Origin: Gluconobacter aidae
GTDB taxonomy: Bacteria > Pseudomonadota > Alphaproteobacteria > Acetobacterales > Acetobacteraceae
DNA: 64,000 nucleotides
Direction: 5' to 3'
Assembly (NCBI RefSeq): GCF_009547075.1
Contig: NZ_WIPH01000009.1
Span: 28,404-92,403 of the forward strand
Position numbers and translations under genes: made by a program. The notes below the pieces were generated by a model. The model did not search any database and was not told where the DNA came from. It was given only the letters and a program-made list of their open reading frames with translations. Below, in pieces: positions 1 through 6,903 of this stretch; within the stretch, counting starts at the first letter, position 1; each line of letters begins with the position of its first letter.

Positions 1-558
1 ATGCACGGTTGCAATCAGGGTCTGGGAGCTTTCCACATTGACGTTCTCGCAGGTCTGAACGAACGGGAACTGCACGACGTAATGGTGATGACCGTTGACC
101 ATGCTTTGCTGGCGAATGGTGGCGGCACGCGTCGGTTGCGCGTAGCAGAGCAGCTTGGCCTCTTTCATTTTCGCCAGATTGCCGTCCTGGACGAAGGACT
201 GCGCGAACGTATTCCAGCCATTGATGGTGAAATGCGATCCGGCTGCGTTAAGCTGCGACGGATAATCCCGGTAATTGATGTTGTAGGGCTTGAGCGACCA
301 CTTGATGACCCACGACAGGAAATCTTCCTGACTGAGGATCGGGCTATTTAGCGCGATAGCCGGGCGAGGGGCGTTGATCCCATCCACGAAGAAATACTTC
401 GGGAGTGGATGATACGACCAGGCGCGGGCCAGAAGAACGGCCAGAACGACCACGACAGCCGCGAGGGCGATGGACGTCTGCAAGGAACGCTCAACGATCT
501 TTCCCTGAAAATCAGGATCGGTCAGGCGTCGGCTCAGGGATCCCGAGGAGCGGCTCAT
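1..558 (-). CDS. DotI/IcmL-family type IV secretion inner-membrane protein, 3' end outside window
   Basis: The reading frame is open on the minus strand from an ATG at 558 to the window edge (186 codons, no stop seen). The translation begins MSRSSGSLSRRLTDPDFQGK, has one hydrophobic segment at about residues 28-46 (run of A, V and L), then a periplasmic-type domain with IALNSPILSQEDFLSWV and FPFVQTCENV. A short basic N terminus, one membrane span and a periplasmic domain is the plan of DotI/IcmL (TraM of IncI plasmids), a core inner-membrane part of the Dot/Icm-type conjugation machine. A GGAG sequence lies upstream of the start. A 19-codon ORF (614 to 555) ends in an ATGA overlap with this start. 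The assignment is by domain plan and motif feel, not a database match. Confidence 0.72.
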   Translation of the reverse strand, partial: MSRSSGSLSRRLTDPDFQGKIVERSLQTSIALAAVVVVLAVLLARAWSYHPLPKYFFVDGINAPRPAIALNSPILSQEDFLSWVIKWSLKPYNINYRDYPSQLNAAGSHFTINGWNTFAQSFVQDGNLAKMKEAKLLCYAQPTRAATIRQQSMVNGHHHYVVQFPFVQTCENVNVESSQTLIATVH

Positions 559-646
559 GGCGCGATGTCTCCGTGGAACGACAGCGGGGCTGCGGATGGC
601 ATTTCAAACCTCATGATGACTGTGTCATCGTCACCGTGACCCGTTG

Positions 647-656
647 ATCTGCGACT
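647..656 (-). promoter_or_regulatory. AGTCGCAGAT leader motif, copy 1
   Basis: Exact 10-mer on the minus strand between the HTH-repeat gene and the DotI/IcmL gene. A 6-bp hairpin (GATGAC/GTCATC, 615-629) follows about 17 nt downstream. It is one of six exact copies in the window, all between genes and all read in the same direction as the next gene. Function unknown. Confidence 0.6.
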
Positions 657-685
657 GAAGCTGAAAAAATGGAGAAATTTGCGGA

Positions 686-1729
686 TTAATCGCCCGAGCG
701 CATGACGGCGGTCTGCTGGTGCAAGCGGCTGATACGGCGGCCGTTACGGCGGGTGGTCCAGAAATAGAACCCGGCCTTGCCGAGGCATTCGCGGCGCACG
801 TAATCCATCTTCTTCAGATAGACCTCATACAGGTCCGGATCGAACGTGTTGCGCATGTCTTTCTTGGAGCGGCGCGGCAGATGGAGCCATCCGGACTGAC
901 TGACTATGGTGCGATCGGTCAGGAGAAAGTCCTCGGCCACTGCGTCAGGAGACTGGTGGGCAAAATGCCGCATGGCCAGCTCGTGCTGCATTTCCGCGGA
1001 CCAGCGCGTGGTGCAGGCATTCCGGCTGAAGCCGATGACCAGCCCGGTTGGTGAGTTCCGGACCTGCCATCTGCGGCCCCGACGCTCTTCTGGCGTCAGG
1101 CGTGACGCCTGTTCCCAGGTCAGGACGACGGATGGGTCGGCCGGAATGGCGCAAGAGTCAGCACCTGGGCGGAGGCTGACGAGCTTTCGTTGCAGGCTGC
1201 GGACACTGCGGCCCATCTGTTTGGCAATGCGCTGGAGCCCGATGCGACGCTCACGGTGAGCCAGAAGAGTGGCAACGTCGGCGTCCGTCCAGACCACCTC
1301 GGCATAGCGTTCCCGCGCGGGCAGACCGAGAGCAGCGCGTTTCTTGCGAACCGCCATGACTGTGCGGTCGAGGCGCTTTGCTATGGCGGAAAGGTCTTCG
1401 CCCTCGGCCCATGCGCGGCTGAGGCGGCTGATGTCGAGAAGAGACCATGCCCGAGGCCCATTTCTGAGCGGGGTGCGCTTGAGAGGAAGTCCTTCCTCTC
1501 GCGCAATGGCTTCAATCTCCAGGCGGCTTATGAAAAGTGCGGCCGCGATGTGTGCAGCATTTACGCCCTTGGTGGCCATCGTGATGACGAGCGTTCTGAT
1601 TTCCTCAGGAGCTTTCCCAAGGGAAATCGGGGAATGCGTATTGCTGCGTTCTACGAGTGACGGTTGGAAAAGCCCACCTGCTACGACGCCGGAAGCCGGA
1701 AGTGGGGAGCAGCGGGTGTGTGCAAACAT
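686..1729 (-). CDS. Putative DNA-binding regulator with three HTH/SANT-like repeats
   Basis: A 347-aa frame. Three repeated units of about 40 residues each carry a helix-turn-helix-like pattern: residues about 43-80 (IAAALFISRLEIEAIA), 94-137 (LSAIAKRLDRTVMAVRKK) and 145-187 (LQRIAKQMGRSVRSLQRK). The second and third resemble the W-x-n-L-IAxxLgRtxxAVxxK pattern of GcrA- and Myb/SANT-like bacterial DNA-binding domains. The C-terminal 150 residues are basic with no recognised domain. It lies between the DotI/IcmL gene and the dual-XRE gene, all on the minus strand, so it may regulate the transfer genes. The start is uncertain: the first 40 residues are low in structure, and an internal ATG at 1579 is possible. 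Confidence 0.6.
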   Translation of the reverse strand: MFAHTRCSPLPASGVVAGGLFQPSLVERSNTHSPISLGKAPEEIRTLVITMATKGVNAAHIAAALFISRLEIEAIAREEGLPLKRTPLRNGPRAWSLLDISRLSRAWAEGEDLSAIAKRLDRTVMAVRKKRAALGLPARERYAEVVWTDADVATLLAHRERRIGLQRIAKQMGRSVRSLQRKLVSLRPGADSCAIPADPSVVLTWEQASRLTPEERRGRRWQVRNSPTGLVIGFSRNACTTRWSAEMQHELAMRHFAHQSPDAVAEDFLLTDRTIVSQSGWLHLPRRSKKDMRNTFDPDLYEVYLKKMDYVRRECLGKAGFYFWTTRRNGRRISRLHQQTAVMRSGD

Positions 1730-1827
1730 CGTCGGAAGTCCCTATCGCGTTTCAACGTGTAAGGTCTTATCCGACGATAGATCATCCGTTTCAAGTCTTA
1801 TTACAAGAAACGACAAAAAGTTTTTCG

Positions 1828-2604
1828 TTAGTTCACCTGTTTCTGAACGGCGGCGCCTAATGCGATGAAGCTATCGTTAAAAAATTCCACCTGCTCGCGG
1901 ACGCTCTGAATGTTGCTGTAGAGTCCGAGCGTCCGGAGAGAATTGAAAATCTCTTTCTGATTGGGAAGCCCAGGGAATAGATCGAATGTAGCGACCTTCA
2001 AGGCCGCTGCGATACGTCGAAGAGACTCGATTGAGGGCTTTCTCAAACCGATTTCTATTAGTTGCAGAGCGGGCGTCTGATGCCCGCTAGCCGCGCCTAA
2101 CTCAGAGACGTTCATCCCACGGGCAAGTCGAATATCTCTGATTCGTTCACCAAGCTGCCTCACAACAGGTTCTCGTGGGTCAGTTTCTGACGAGGTGACA
2201 TTCTTGCTCTCGGCAACGTCATGCTCACGGGCTAGCTGGAGCTTATGTATTAGAAGAGATAAAGATGCAGACGTTTTTTGGAAGGCACTGACCAAGTCCA
2301 GATACTTCTGTGTGTCTTCATCGCTTATTTTTACTTCGATCGGAAGTATATCATGATCATCAGGGGGGAGTATTTCATTGGGAGGTGTCTTAAGGGCTAG
2401 AAGTATCTTATGAAGGGTCACATAAGATACATTTTTCCCCCTCTCGATATTTGAAATCGTCCCAACAGCCAAATCTGTTACGAAACAAATGTTTACCACA
2501 TTCATTCCCTTGCCTTCCCGAACTTCTTTAATTCTCTGTCCTAGGTCCACAAGATATTCGTCAGTTTGGCCGTCACTTACCTGCGTCTCTGTTTTCTTGT
2601 TCAT
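1828..2604 (-). CDS. Transcriptional regulator with two XRE/Cro-C1 HTH domains
   Basis: 258 aa with two lambda-repressor-like HTH domains in tandem. The first spans residues about 20-76 (LGQRIKEVREGKGMNV, VGTISNIERGKNVSYVTLHK) and the second about 150-208 (LGERIRDIRLARGMNVSE, LQLIEIGLRKPSIESLRRIA). They are joined by a linker of about 70 residues predicted helical. Two HTH units in one chain suggest binding to paired half-sites without needing a dimer. The gene is divergent from the TcpQ-like gene at 2768. The 163-bp region between them would hold both promoters and possibly the operator, so autoregulation and control of the transfer operon are likely inferences. The ATG start at 2604 has a purine-rich GAGAGAGAA upstream. 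Confidence 0.8.
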   Translation of the reverse strand: MNKKTETQVSDGQTDEYLVDLGQRIKEVREGKGMNVVNICFVTDLAVGTISNIERGKNVSYVTLHKILLALKTPPNEILPPDDHDILPIEVKISDEDTQKYLDLVSAFQKTSASLSLLIHKLQLAREHDVAESKNVTSSETDPREPVVRQLGERIRDIRLARGMNVSELGAASGHQTPALQLIEIGLRKPSIESLRRIAAALKVATFDLFPGLPNQKEIFNSLRTLGLYSNIQSVREQVEFFNDSFIALGAAVQKQVN

Positions 2605-2636
2605 GGCTAGTTCTCTCTCTCGGCAGGCTTACGCAC

Positions 2637-2653
2637 CGGACTTCGGGTCCGGA
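2637..2653. other. CCGGAC/GTCCGG hairpin in the divergent intergenic region
   Basis: A six-bp perfect stem closing a TTCGG loop sits 32 nt upstream of the dual-XRE start. No T-run follows on either strand, so it is not a classical terminator. It may be a protein-binding palindrome for the adjacent regulator, but that is inference only. Confidence 0.35.
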
Positions 2654-2705
2654 TACTGCAAAATACCCACGAGAGCGCCCCTGACAACTGAGTTCGAATT
2701 TAACA

Positions 2706-2763
2706 TTTCTCCTCAGTCGCATGTCGATCTGCGATTTAGAATATTAAGTTATTTCAGGAGAAA
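2706..2763 (+). promoter_or_regulatory. Leader hairpin sequestering the SD, with AGTCGCA motif pair in its loop
   Basis: TTTCTCCT at 2706-2713 pairs perfectly (8 bp) with AGGAGAAA at 2756-2763, which is the Shine-Dalgarno sequence of the GTG at 2768. The 42-nt loop contains AGTCGCA (2715-2721) and an inverted near-copy ATCTGCGATT (2727-2736). It has the same arrangement as the leaders at 3190, 9671 and 11635. When folded, it would hide the ribosome site. Confidence 0.6.
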
Positions 2764-2767
2764 CCGA

Positions 2768-3184
2768 GTGTTTGTAATGTTGCCTCCCGCCCATGTGCAG
2801 CCAGCTCCAGCGATGCCCAAAGCAATGCTGACTGAAGCGGCCTTCGAGATCAGTCACGCGCCACCGCCCCTTCCTTCGTCAGCCCCTTCGGGACCAGTCT
2901 CTCTGGCACCTCCCGCAGAACCGTCCGTGCAGGCCGAGCCGCCGAAGGTGGTTCATCACTTCCGCATGACGACTGGCTATGGCCATCAGGTGCCGTTGTC
3001 GTTCGCCGTGAGGCAGATCGTTCCATCAGGTGTCCGTGTCACTTACGGTGCAGGCGTTGATCCAGGCGAGGCCGTGGACTGGCAGGGCGGTCGGGAATGG
3101 AACAAGGTTCTGGCCACCACAGTCAGCCCGCTCGGCGAGCGTATCGAGGTTGGACGCGCTCACGTCACTATTTTGAAGAAATAA
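2768..3184 (+). CDS. TcpQ/N0-like domain protein of the type IV secretion locus
   Basis: 138 aa from a GTG start, chosen because AGGAGAAA ends 4 nt upstream of it. The reading frame extends further 5' but would then cross the divergent promoter region. Residues about 1-65 are a proline-rich linker with no clear signal peptide. Residues about 70-138 (VPLSFAVRQIVPSGVRVTY, VDWQGGREWNKVLATTVS) match the pattern of the toxin co-regulated pilus biosynthesis Q (TcpQ) domain, a secretin N0-like fold also used by DotD-type outer-membrane complex proteins. This suggests a place in the core complex that spans the periplasm. It is the first gene of the plus-strand transfer operon. The lack of a lipobox or signal peptide is odd for a DotD-type protein. 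Confidence 0.6.
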   Translation: MFVMLPPAHVQPAPAMPKAMLTEAAFEISHAPPPLPSSAPSGPVSLAPPAEPSVQAEPPKVVHHFRMTTGYGHQVPLSFAVRQIVPSGVRVTYGAGVDPGEAVDWQGGREWNKVLATTVSPLGERIEVGRAHVTILKK

Positions 3185-3186
3185 GC

Positions 3187-3233
3187 CTTAGTCGCAGATC
3201 GAGCTGCTTTTCTCCTGGTACTTACCCAGGAGA
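3187..3233 (+). promoter_or_regulatory. AGTCGCAGAT motif (copy 2) followed by SD-sequestering hairpin
   Basis: The exact motif is at 3190-3199. TCTCCTGG (3211-3218) pairs with CCAGGAGA (3226-3233) over 8 bp with a 7-nt loop. The AGGAG inside the 3' arm is the SD for the ATG at 3239. Translation of the next gene should therefore depend on opening this stem. Confidence 0.65.
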
Positions 3234-3238
3234 GAGGC

Positions 3239-3625
3239 ATGTCACCAGACGATCCAACACCGCACAGGGACACCCCGCAGAGTTCTCTGGCCCCTAACCT
3301 TGCTCTTGCACGGCACAATCTGCTTGAGCATTTCCGTGTCCGGAATGGACACACTTCCGGCACGGACGGGGCGATCATCGCCTCTCTGGCCGACCTCCTT
3401 GTGTCTTTACCGAACGAGGAGCGACGGACCTTTGTTGCCGAAGTGGTCTCGACCGTCAGAGGCGGAGAGGATCTTGTAGCATCTGCGGTCTCCAGCCGTG
3501 CTGAACTGGTCGCATGGACAGACAGTCAGAAAAGGGCAGAGCTGTCCGCGCGCGTCTTCTCTGACGATCGTCTCGCGCTTCTGCGCGACCTTCTCGATCC
3601 AGAAGCGGAGAGGGCGGCCGCATGA
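3239..3625 (+). CDS. Small transfer-operon protein of unknown function
   Basis: 128 aa, hydrophilic and helical, with no signal peptide or membrane segment. The start is fixed by an AGGAG 6 nt upstream, inside the leader hairpin. The stop overlaps the next start by 4 nt (ATGA), so the two are translationally coupled. No domain is recognised. Its place at the head of the DotA-containing operon points to a conjugation or regulatory role, but nothing in the sequence proves it. Confidence 0.7.
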   Translation: MSPDDPTPHRDTPQSSLAPNLALARHNLLEHFRVRNGHTSGTDGAIIASLADLLVSLPNEERRTFVAEVVSTVRGGEDLVASAVSSRAELVAWTDSQKRAELSARVFSDDRLALLRDLLDPEAERAAA

Positions 3626-4164
3626 AACGGACATCCTTTCTTCTCGTGGCCGCTACTCTTTCGGTCCCTCTGAGCGCATCTGCCGCAACACAGGGCAGTC
3701 AGGCCTGCGCAACCCTCACGCAGGCCGCAGCGGACGCCGTAAACGGGCGCATCAAGGCTAACAATGCTTATGAGAAGCAGCCTGAAAGTGTCAGTGGCCT
3801 CTCCTGCCTGGACAAGTTTTTCAATGGTACGGGCCTCAATCTCCTGACGAACATTGCGAACCCCGCAGCGCTGATCAATGACGTTGTCGGGCAGGTCGAA
3901 GGAGAAATCTGCTCGGCCGCCCAGACCGAATGGGACAATACCGTCGGGGCCGCGCAACAATGTGGCCTGAGCCTGAACGGTGTGAATGTCGGCCTTGGTC
4001 TGACAGGCAGAGGCGGCATGATGTGCCCCTCCCTGAACTTTGGCGGCAGCGGCCCCCAGCTCGCGGCCGGGAGCCTCGGGAACGGCGATTCAAACGGGTA
4101 TGTCCGGGGTGAGCCACGTCTGCCGACCGGCTACACCAGCACATCTCTGGATGGGGTATTCTGA
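3622..4164 (+). CDS. Exported cysteine-containing transfer-operon protein
   Basis: 180 aa. The N terminus (KR, then a hydrophobic run and ASAAT) is a clear Sec signal peptide, with cleavage likely near residue 22. The mature protein has five cysteines (motifs SQACATL, LSCLDKF, GEICSA, QQCGLS, MMCPSL), which suggests disulfides in the periplasm. A DsbC-like protein is encoded 6 kb downstream in the same operon. The C-terminal third is rich in Gly, Ser and Asn. It overlaps its upstream neighbour by 4 nt and shares its last base with the next gene's ATG. Unrecognised family; a periplasmic accessory part of the secretion apparatus is the best inference. Confidence 0.7.
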   Translation: MKRTSFLLVAATLSVPLSASAATQGSQACATLTQAAADAVNGRIKANNAYEKQPESVSGLSCLDKFFNGTGLNLLTNIANPAALINDVVGQVEGEICSAAQTEWDNTVGAAQQCGLSLNGVNVGLGLTGRGGMMCPSLNFGGSGPQLAAGSLGNGDSNGYVRGEPRLPTGYTSTSLDGVF

Positions 4165-5357
4165 TGAAGATCCGCCTCAATCCAACAATCGCAACGATGC
4201 TTCTCTGCACGACCGTTCTTGTCGCGATGCCTAAGCCTGCAAATGCGTTCATCGGTGAAGCGGCGGTGGTCGCGGCCATCAGCGCCCTGCAGAAATTCAC
4301 GGGCTCCGCGCTGTCGTCGATGACCAAGACGCTGACGTCTCAGTTGAACAATTCGATGGATAGCCTGACGAACCCCAATTCCGTCAGCTCCATGCTGAAC
4401 AAGGGGTTCACACAGCTCAGTAACTACGAAAAGGCGGGTGTCGCCGCCGAGCAGCGTATTGCGGATGCGTCCAATACAGCGATGGCGGAGTTTGCTCGCC
4501 GCCAGCAGGATACGACGATCCGCGACGAGCATATGATGAACCCGGAGTTCTGCACGGGGATTGACGGGGCGCAGGCCACCCAGGGCGCGTCTCAGTCGGC
4601 CAGAACGGCAACCCGCGCGATTGCGACGATTACGGACAGTCGTGGAGAGGCCGACGCCGGAACGCCCTCTTACTATGGCAAGGGCCAGGGCGTGGCATCG
4701 AGCATGGCGTTGCACGGGCGGCGGTATTGCTCGCAGGAAGACGTCACAGCCGGTCTCTGCTCGGCTCTTTCCCGTCTGCCCAATGCGGACCAGCGGGCCA
4801 TTTCCCTGTTCGGGCAGGACACCCTGTCGGCTGACGGCGGTGTGGACGCCGCCAACGATTACAGCACGACACTTATCCAGCCTGTAGCCCCTGCTGCACT
4901 GCGCGGCGAGCAGCTTACGTCCACGTCCGGACGTGAGGCCGCGTTGCGTCGTCGCGCCTACAACGCCCGCATGTCGCTCTCGCGCTACGTGATGAATTTC
5001 ATCACCTCGCTGGAGATCCCGTCGATCAACCTGACCGATGTGCAGAAAACCGAGATGCAGGCTGAGGGCATGACCGTCGCGGATCAGGCCTCGTGGCTGA
5101 CGTCGATGAGCCTTGAGGTCAATCGCCGTGTCTCTGGCGTGACCTGGAACAAGAACCTTCAGCAGATGCCACCCGCAACGGTCATGCGTGAGCTGGCGAT
5201 CGAGCAGGCTCAGGCCAACTACCTCGCCTTGCAGACTTACCGTCTCGGGCTTTTCCAGTCTTCGCTCGCCGCAACACAGGTGGCGCAGCACGAGGAGGAA
5301 AGCGAGGCCAAGAGACTTGCCCCCATCCCATCACCAAACGTCAATCCCGGAGGCTGA
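4164..5357 (+). CDS. Exported, helix-rich conjugal transfer protein
   Basis: 397 aa with a signal peptide (hydrophobic run to about residue 27, cleavage after PANA). The mature protein starts FIGEAAVVAAISALQKF and is Ala-, Gln- and Ser-rich and strongly helical. It has two conserved-looking cysteines near PEFCTG and a pair in RRYCSQEDVTAGLCS. A short lead-in followed by helical bundles recalls VirB5/TrbJ- and TraW-type exported proteins of conjugation systems. The family is not certain, and a functional analogy to pilus-tip or channel accessory proteins is inference. The start shares its A with the previous stop, and the stop lies 1 nt before the next ATG. Confidence 0.65.
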   Translation: MKIRLNPTIATMLLCTTVLVAMPKPANAFIGEAAVVAAISALQKFTGSALSSMTKTLTSQLNNSMDSLTNPNSVSSMLNKGFTQLSNYEKAGVAAEQRIADASNTAMAEFARRQQDTTIRDEHMMNPEFCTGIDGAQATQGASQSARTATRAIATITDSRGEADAGTPSYYGKGQGVASSMALHGRRYCSQEDVTAGLCSALSRLPNADQRAISLFGQDTLSADGGVDAANDYSTTLIQPVAPAALRGEQLTSTSGREAALRRRAYNARMSLSRYVMNFITSLEIPSINLTDVQKTEMQAEGMTVADQASWLTSMSLEVNRRVSGVTWNKNLQQMPPATVMRELAIEQAQANYLALQTYRLGLFQSSLAATQVAQHEEESEAKRLAPIPSPNVNPGG

Positions 5358-5358
5358 C

Positions 5359-6903
5359 ATGGCCCAGAATGATACGCAGATCCCTGCCCTCGCGGACGTC
5401 TTCCAGAGCCTGGAGCGTGTGCGGCCCCAACTTGAGAAGGATGCGCCCCAACTGGCCGGGCAGATCACCCTGCTTGCCCAGAAGCATCAGGATCCGGACC
5501 TTGCATCCAATGACCGCTTTCGGACCAACGTCGCCTATGTGCTTCAGGACGCCGAGCGTCTGGTCGGACCGGTTCTGCCGCAGGAAAATGGGCTGCGCGA
5601 AGAGATGACACAGCGTGCCATGAGCGTGCCCGGCCTGACGTCCGAGACCCTCAAGGGCTTTATGGGGCAGACCGCCGATCTGATGGATCAGCGACTGGTG
5701 GACACGGTGCGCTCTGTGTCGGAGCGCGTCGCCTCCATGGGGGCCGATCAGCAGGGTAATCCGGAGATTGACGAGGTTCTTCAATCCCTGTCCGAGCGGG
5801 TTGCCACTGCCGCACGGTTCTCGACACACGACCCTGACGCGCAGACCGTTACACAGGACGAACAGGCAGACGTCAGACCTGTGGAACCGGCCTCCGAGTT
5901 TGATGGAAGTCCTGAGCCACCACCTTTCGATGATATTCCGGACGCCCCTGAGCCAGAGGATAGTGAGGATCCACGCGTGCAAGAGGGTGACACCCCAACT
6001 CATCCCTCGGGAGAAAAGGCTGATCCACGGATGCACGCCTCTCCTGGAGGCGGGGAGCCGGGAGCAGACCAGCCACAGGCCCAACGCCCTGAGCGACCGG
6101 TAAACGCTGGCGCAACCGAGAACAAGAAGGCAGCACCAGAGGCATCGAGCAAAGCTGATACCGGAGCTAAAGCGCAGAATAGACCTGGGCCGGCGAAGGA
6201 GGAGGCGAAAACCCCTGAACAGGAAGCCGATGAGAAGGTCGTTTATCAGGTGCGCGGCCCGGGTCTCTTTACCCGTCTCGCACAGGCCATTCGTCCTGAG
6301 GCCGTGCAGCAGACCGTCACGCCCGGGTCTAACTGGATGGCCAAGGCCCAGACGATGAATGCGGCCCACGGGCAGCAGGCCGACGCCAATCATCTGGATC
6401 AGACCGAGGCCCTGGGCCTGAAGGCGCAGAGTGCGCTGGAAGCCGTGCAGAATACGCCTGCATCGTCAGTCATGCGGGAAATCGCCGAGGCCGCAAAATC
6501 CGAGCCGAACGGCATGGATGGTGTGTTGAGCGAAATGCGGCCGGGAGGGCGGCATGAAGGCCTGCAATCGCGATTTCAAGCCGAGCGAAGCACCAATCAG
6601 GCGTTCGCAGCGCAACTGAAGGAAGCGGGTGAAGCGGTTGCGGCCTACGGCGCTCATCGCGAGAAAGCTGCCGATATTGGGGTGCAGCGAGGATCAGAAG
6701 CTCAGGTCGAGCAGCGCTTCAACGGCCTGGACAGCAAGATTGGCGAGCTTGCCAAGGGGGTGCCGGGAAAGGAAGCCGGGACCAGCATGGTCGAAGATCT
6801 CTCAGAGAAGGCGCGTGAGCTGGTGAAAAAGGCGGTTGAGGCCGTCGCCTCTGTTTTCCGGCCGTCCCCTTCTGCGTCAGCCAGCGCAAGCCCGGGATTA
6901 TAA
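5359..6903 (+). CDS. Large hydrophilic transfer-operon protein with disordered middle
   Basis: 514 aa from the ATG at 5359 (GGAGG just upstream). A longer in-frame version from 5188 would overlap the previous gene by 170 nt and is not favoured. Residues 1-150 are helical. Residues about 160-310 are acidic, Pro-, Glu- and Ala-rich and surely disordered. Residues about 320-500 are helical again with a heptad-like pattern, and a basic-Ser tail ends it. No signal peptide or membrane segment was seen, so it is probably cytoplasmic. No family recognised. Its position directly before DotA/TraY corresponds to the traW-traX position in IncI plasmids, but sequence kinship was not visible. Confidence 0.7.
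   Translation: MAQNDTQIPALADVFQSLERVRPQLEKDAPQLAGQITLLAQKHQDPDLASNDRFRTNVAYVLQDAERLVGPVLPQENGLREEMTQRAMSVPGLTSETLKGFMGQTADLMDQRLVDTVRSVSERVASMGADQQGNPEIDEVLQSLSERVATAARFSTHDPDAQTVTQDEQADVRPVEPASEFDGSPEPPPFDDIPDAPEPEDSEDPRVQEGDTPTHPSGEKADPRMHASPGGGEPGADQPQAQRPERPVNAGATENKKAAPEASSKADTGAKAQNRPGPAKEEAKTPEQEADEKVVYQVRGPGLFTRLAQAIRPEAVQQTVTPGSNWMAKAQTMNAAHGQQADANHLDQTEALGLKAQSALEAVQNTPASSVMREIAEAAKSEPNGMDGVLSEMRPGGRHEGLQSRFQAERSTNQAFAAQLKEAGEAVAAYGAHREKAADIGVQRGSEAQVEQRFNGLDSKIGELAKGVPGKEAGTSMVEDLSEKARELVKKAVEAVASVFRPSPSASASASPGL

Noticed and set aside
1..351. Plus-strand frame of 116 aa at the left edge
   Set aside because: It is the antisense shadow of the DotI/IcmL-like gene, which is open on the minus strand through the edge and has a membrane span and conserved-looking domain.
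2489..2767. Upstream extension of the TcpQ-like frame
   Set aside because: It would cross the divergent promoter and the start of the XRE regulator; the GTG at 2768 has a perfect SD.
4131..5291. Long minus-strand frame opposite the exported 397-aa gene
   Set aside because: Arg/His-rich translation without domains; the plus-strand gene has a signal peptide and sits in an overlapping operon.
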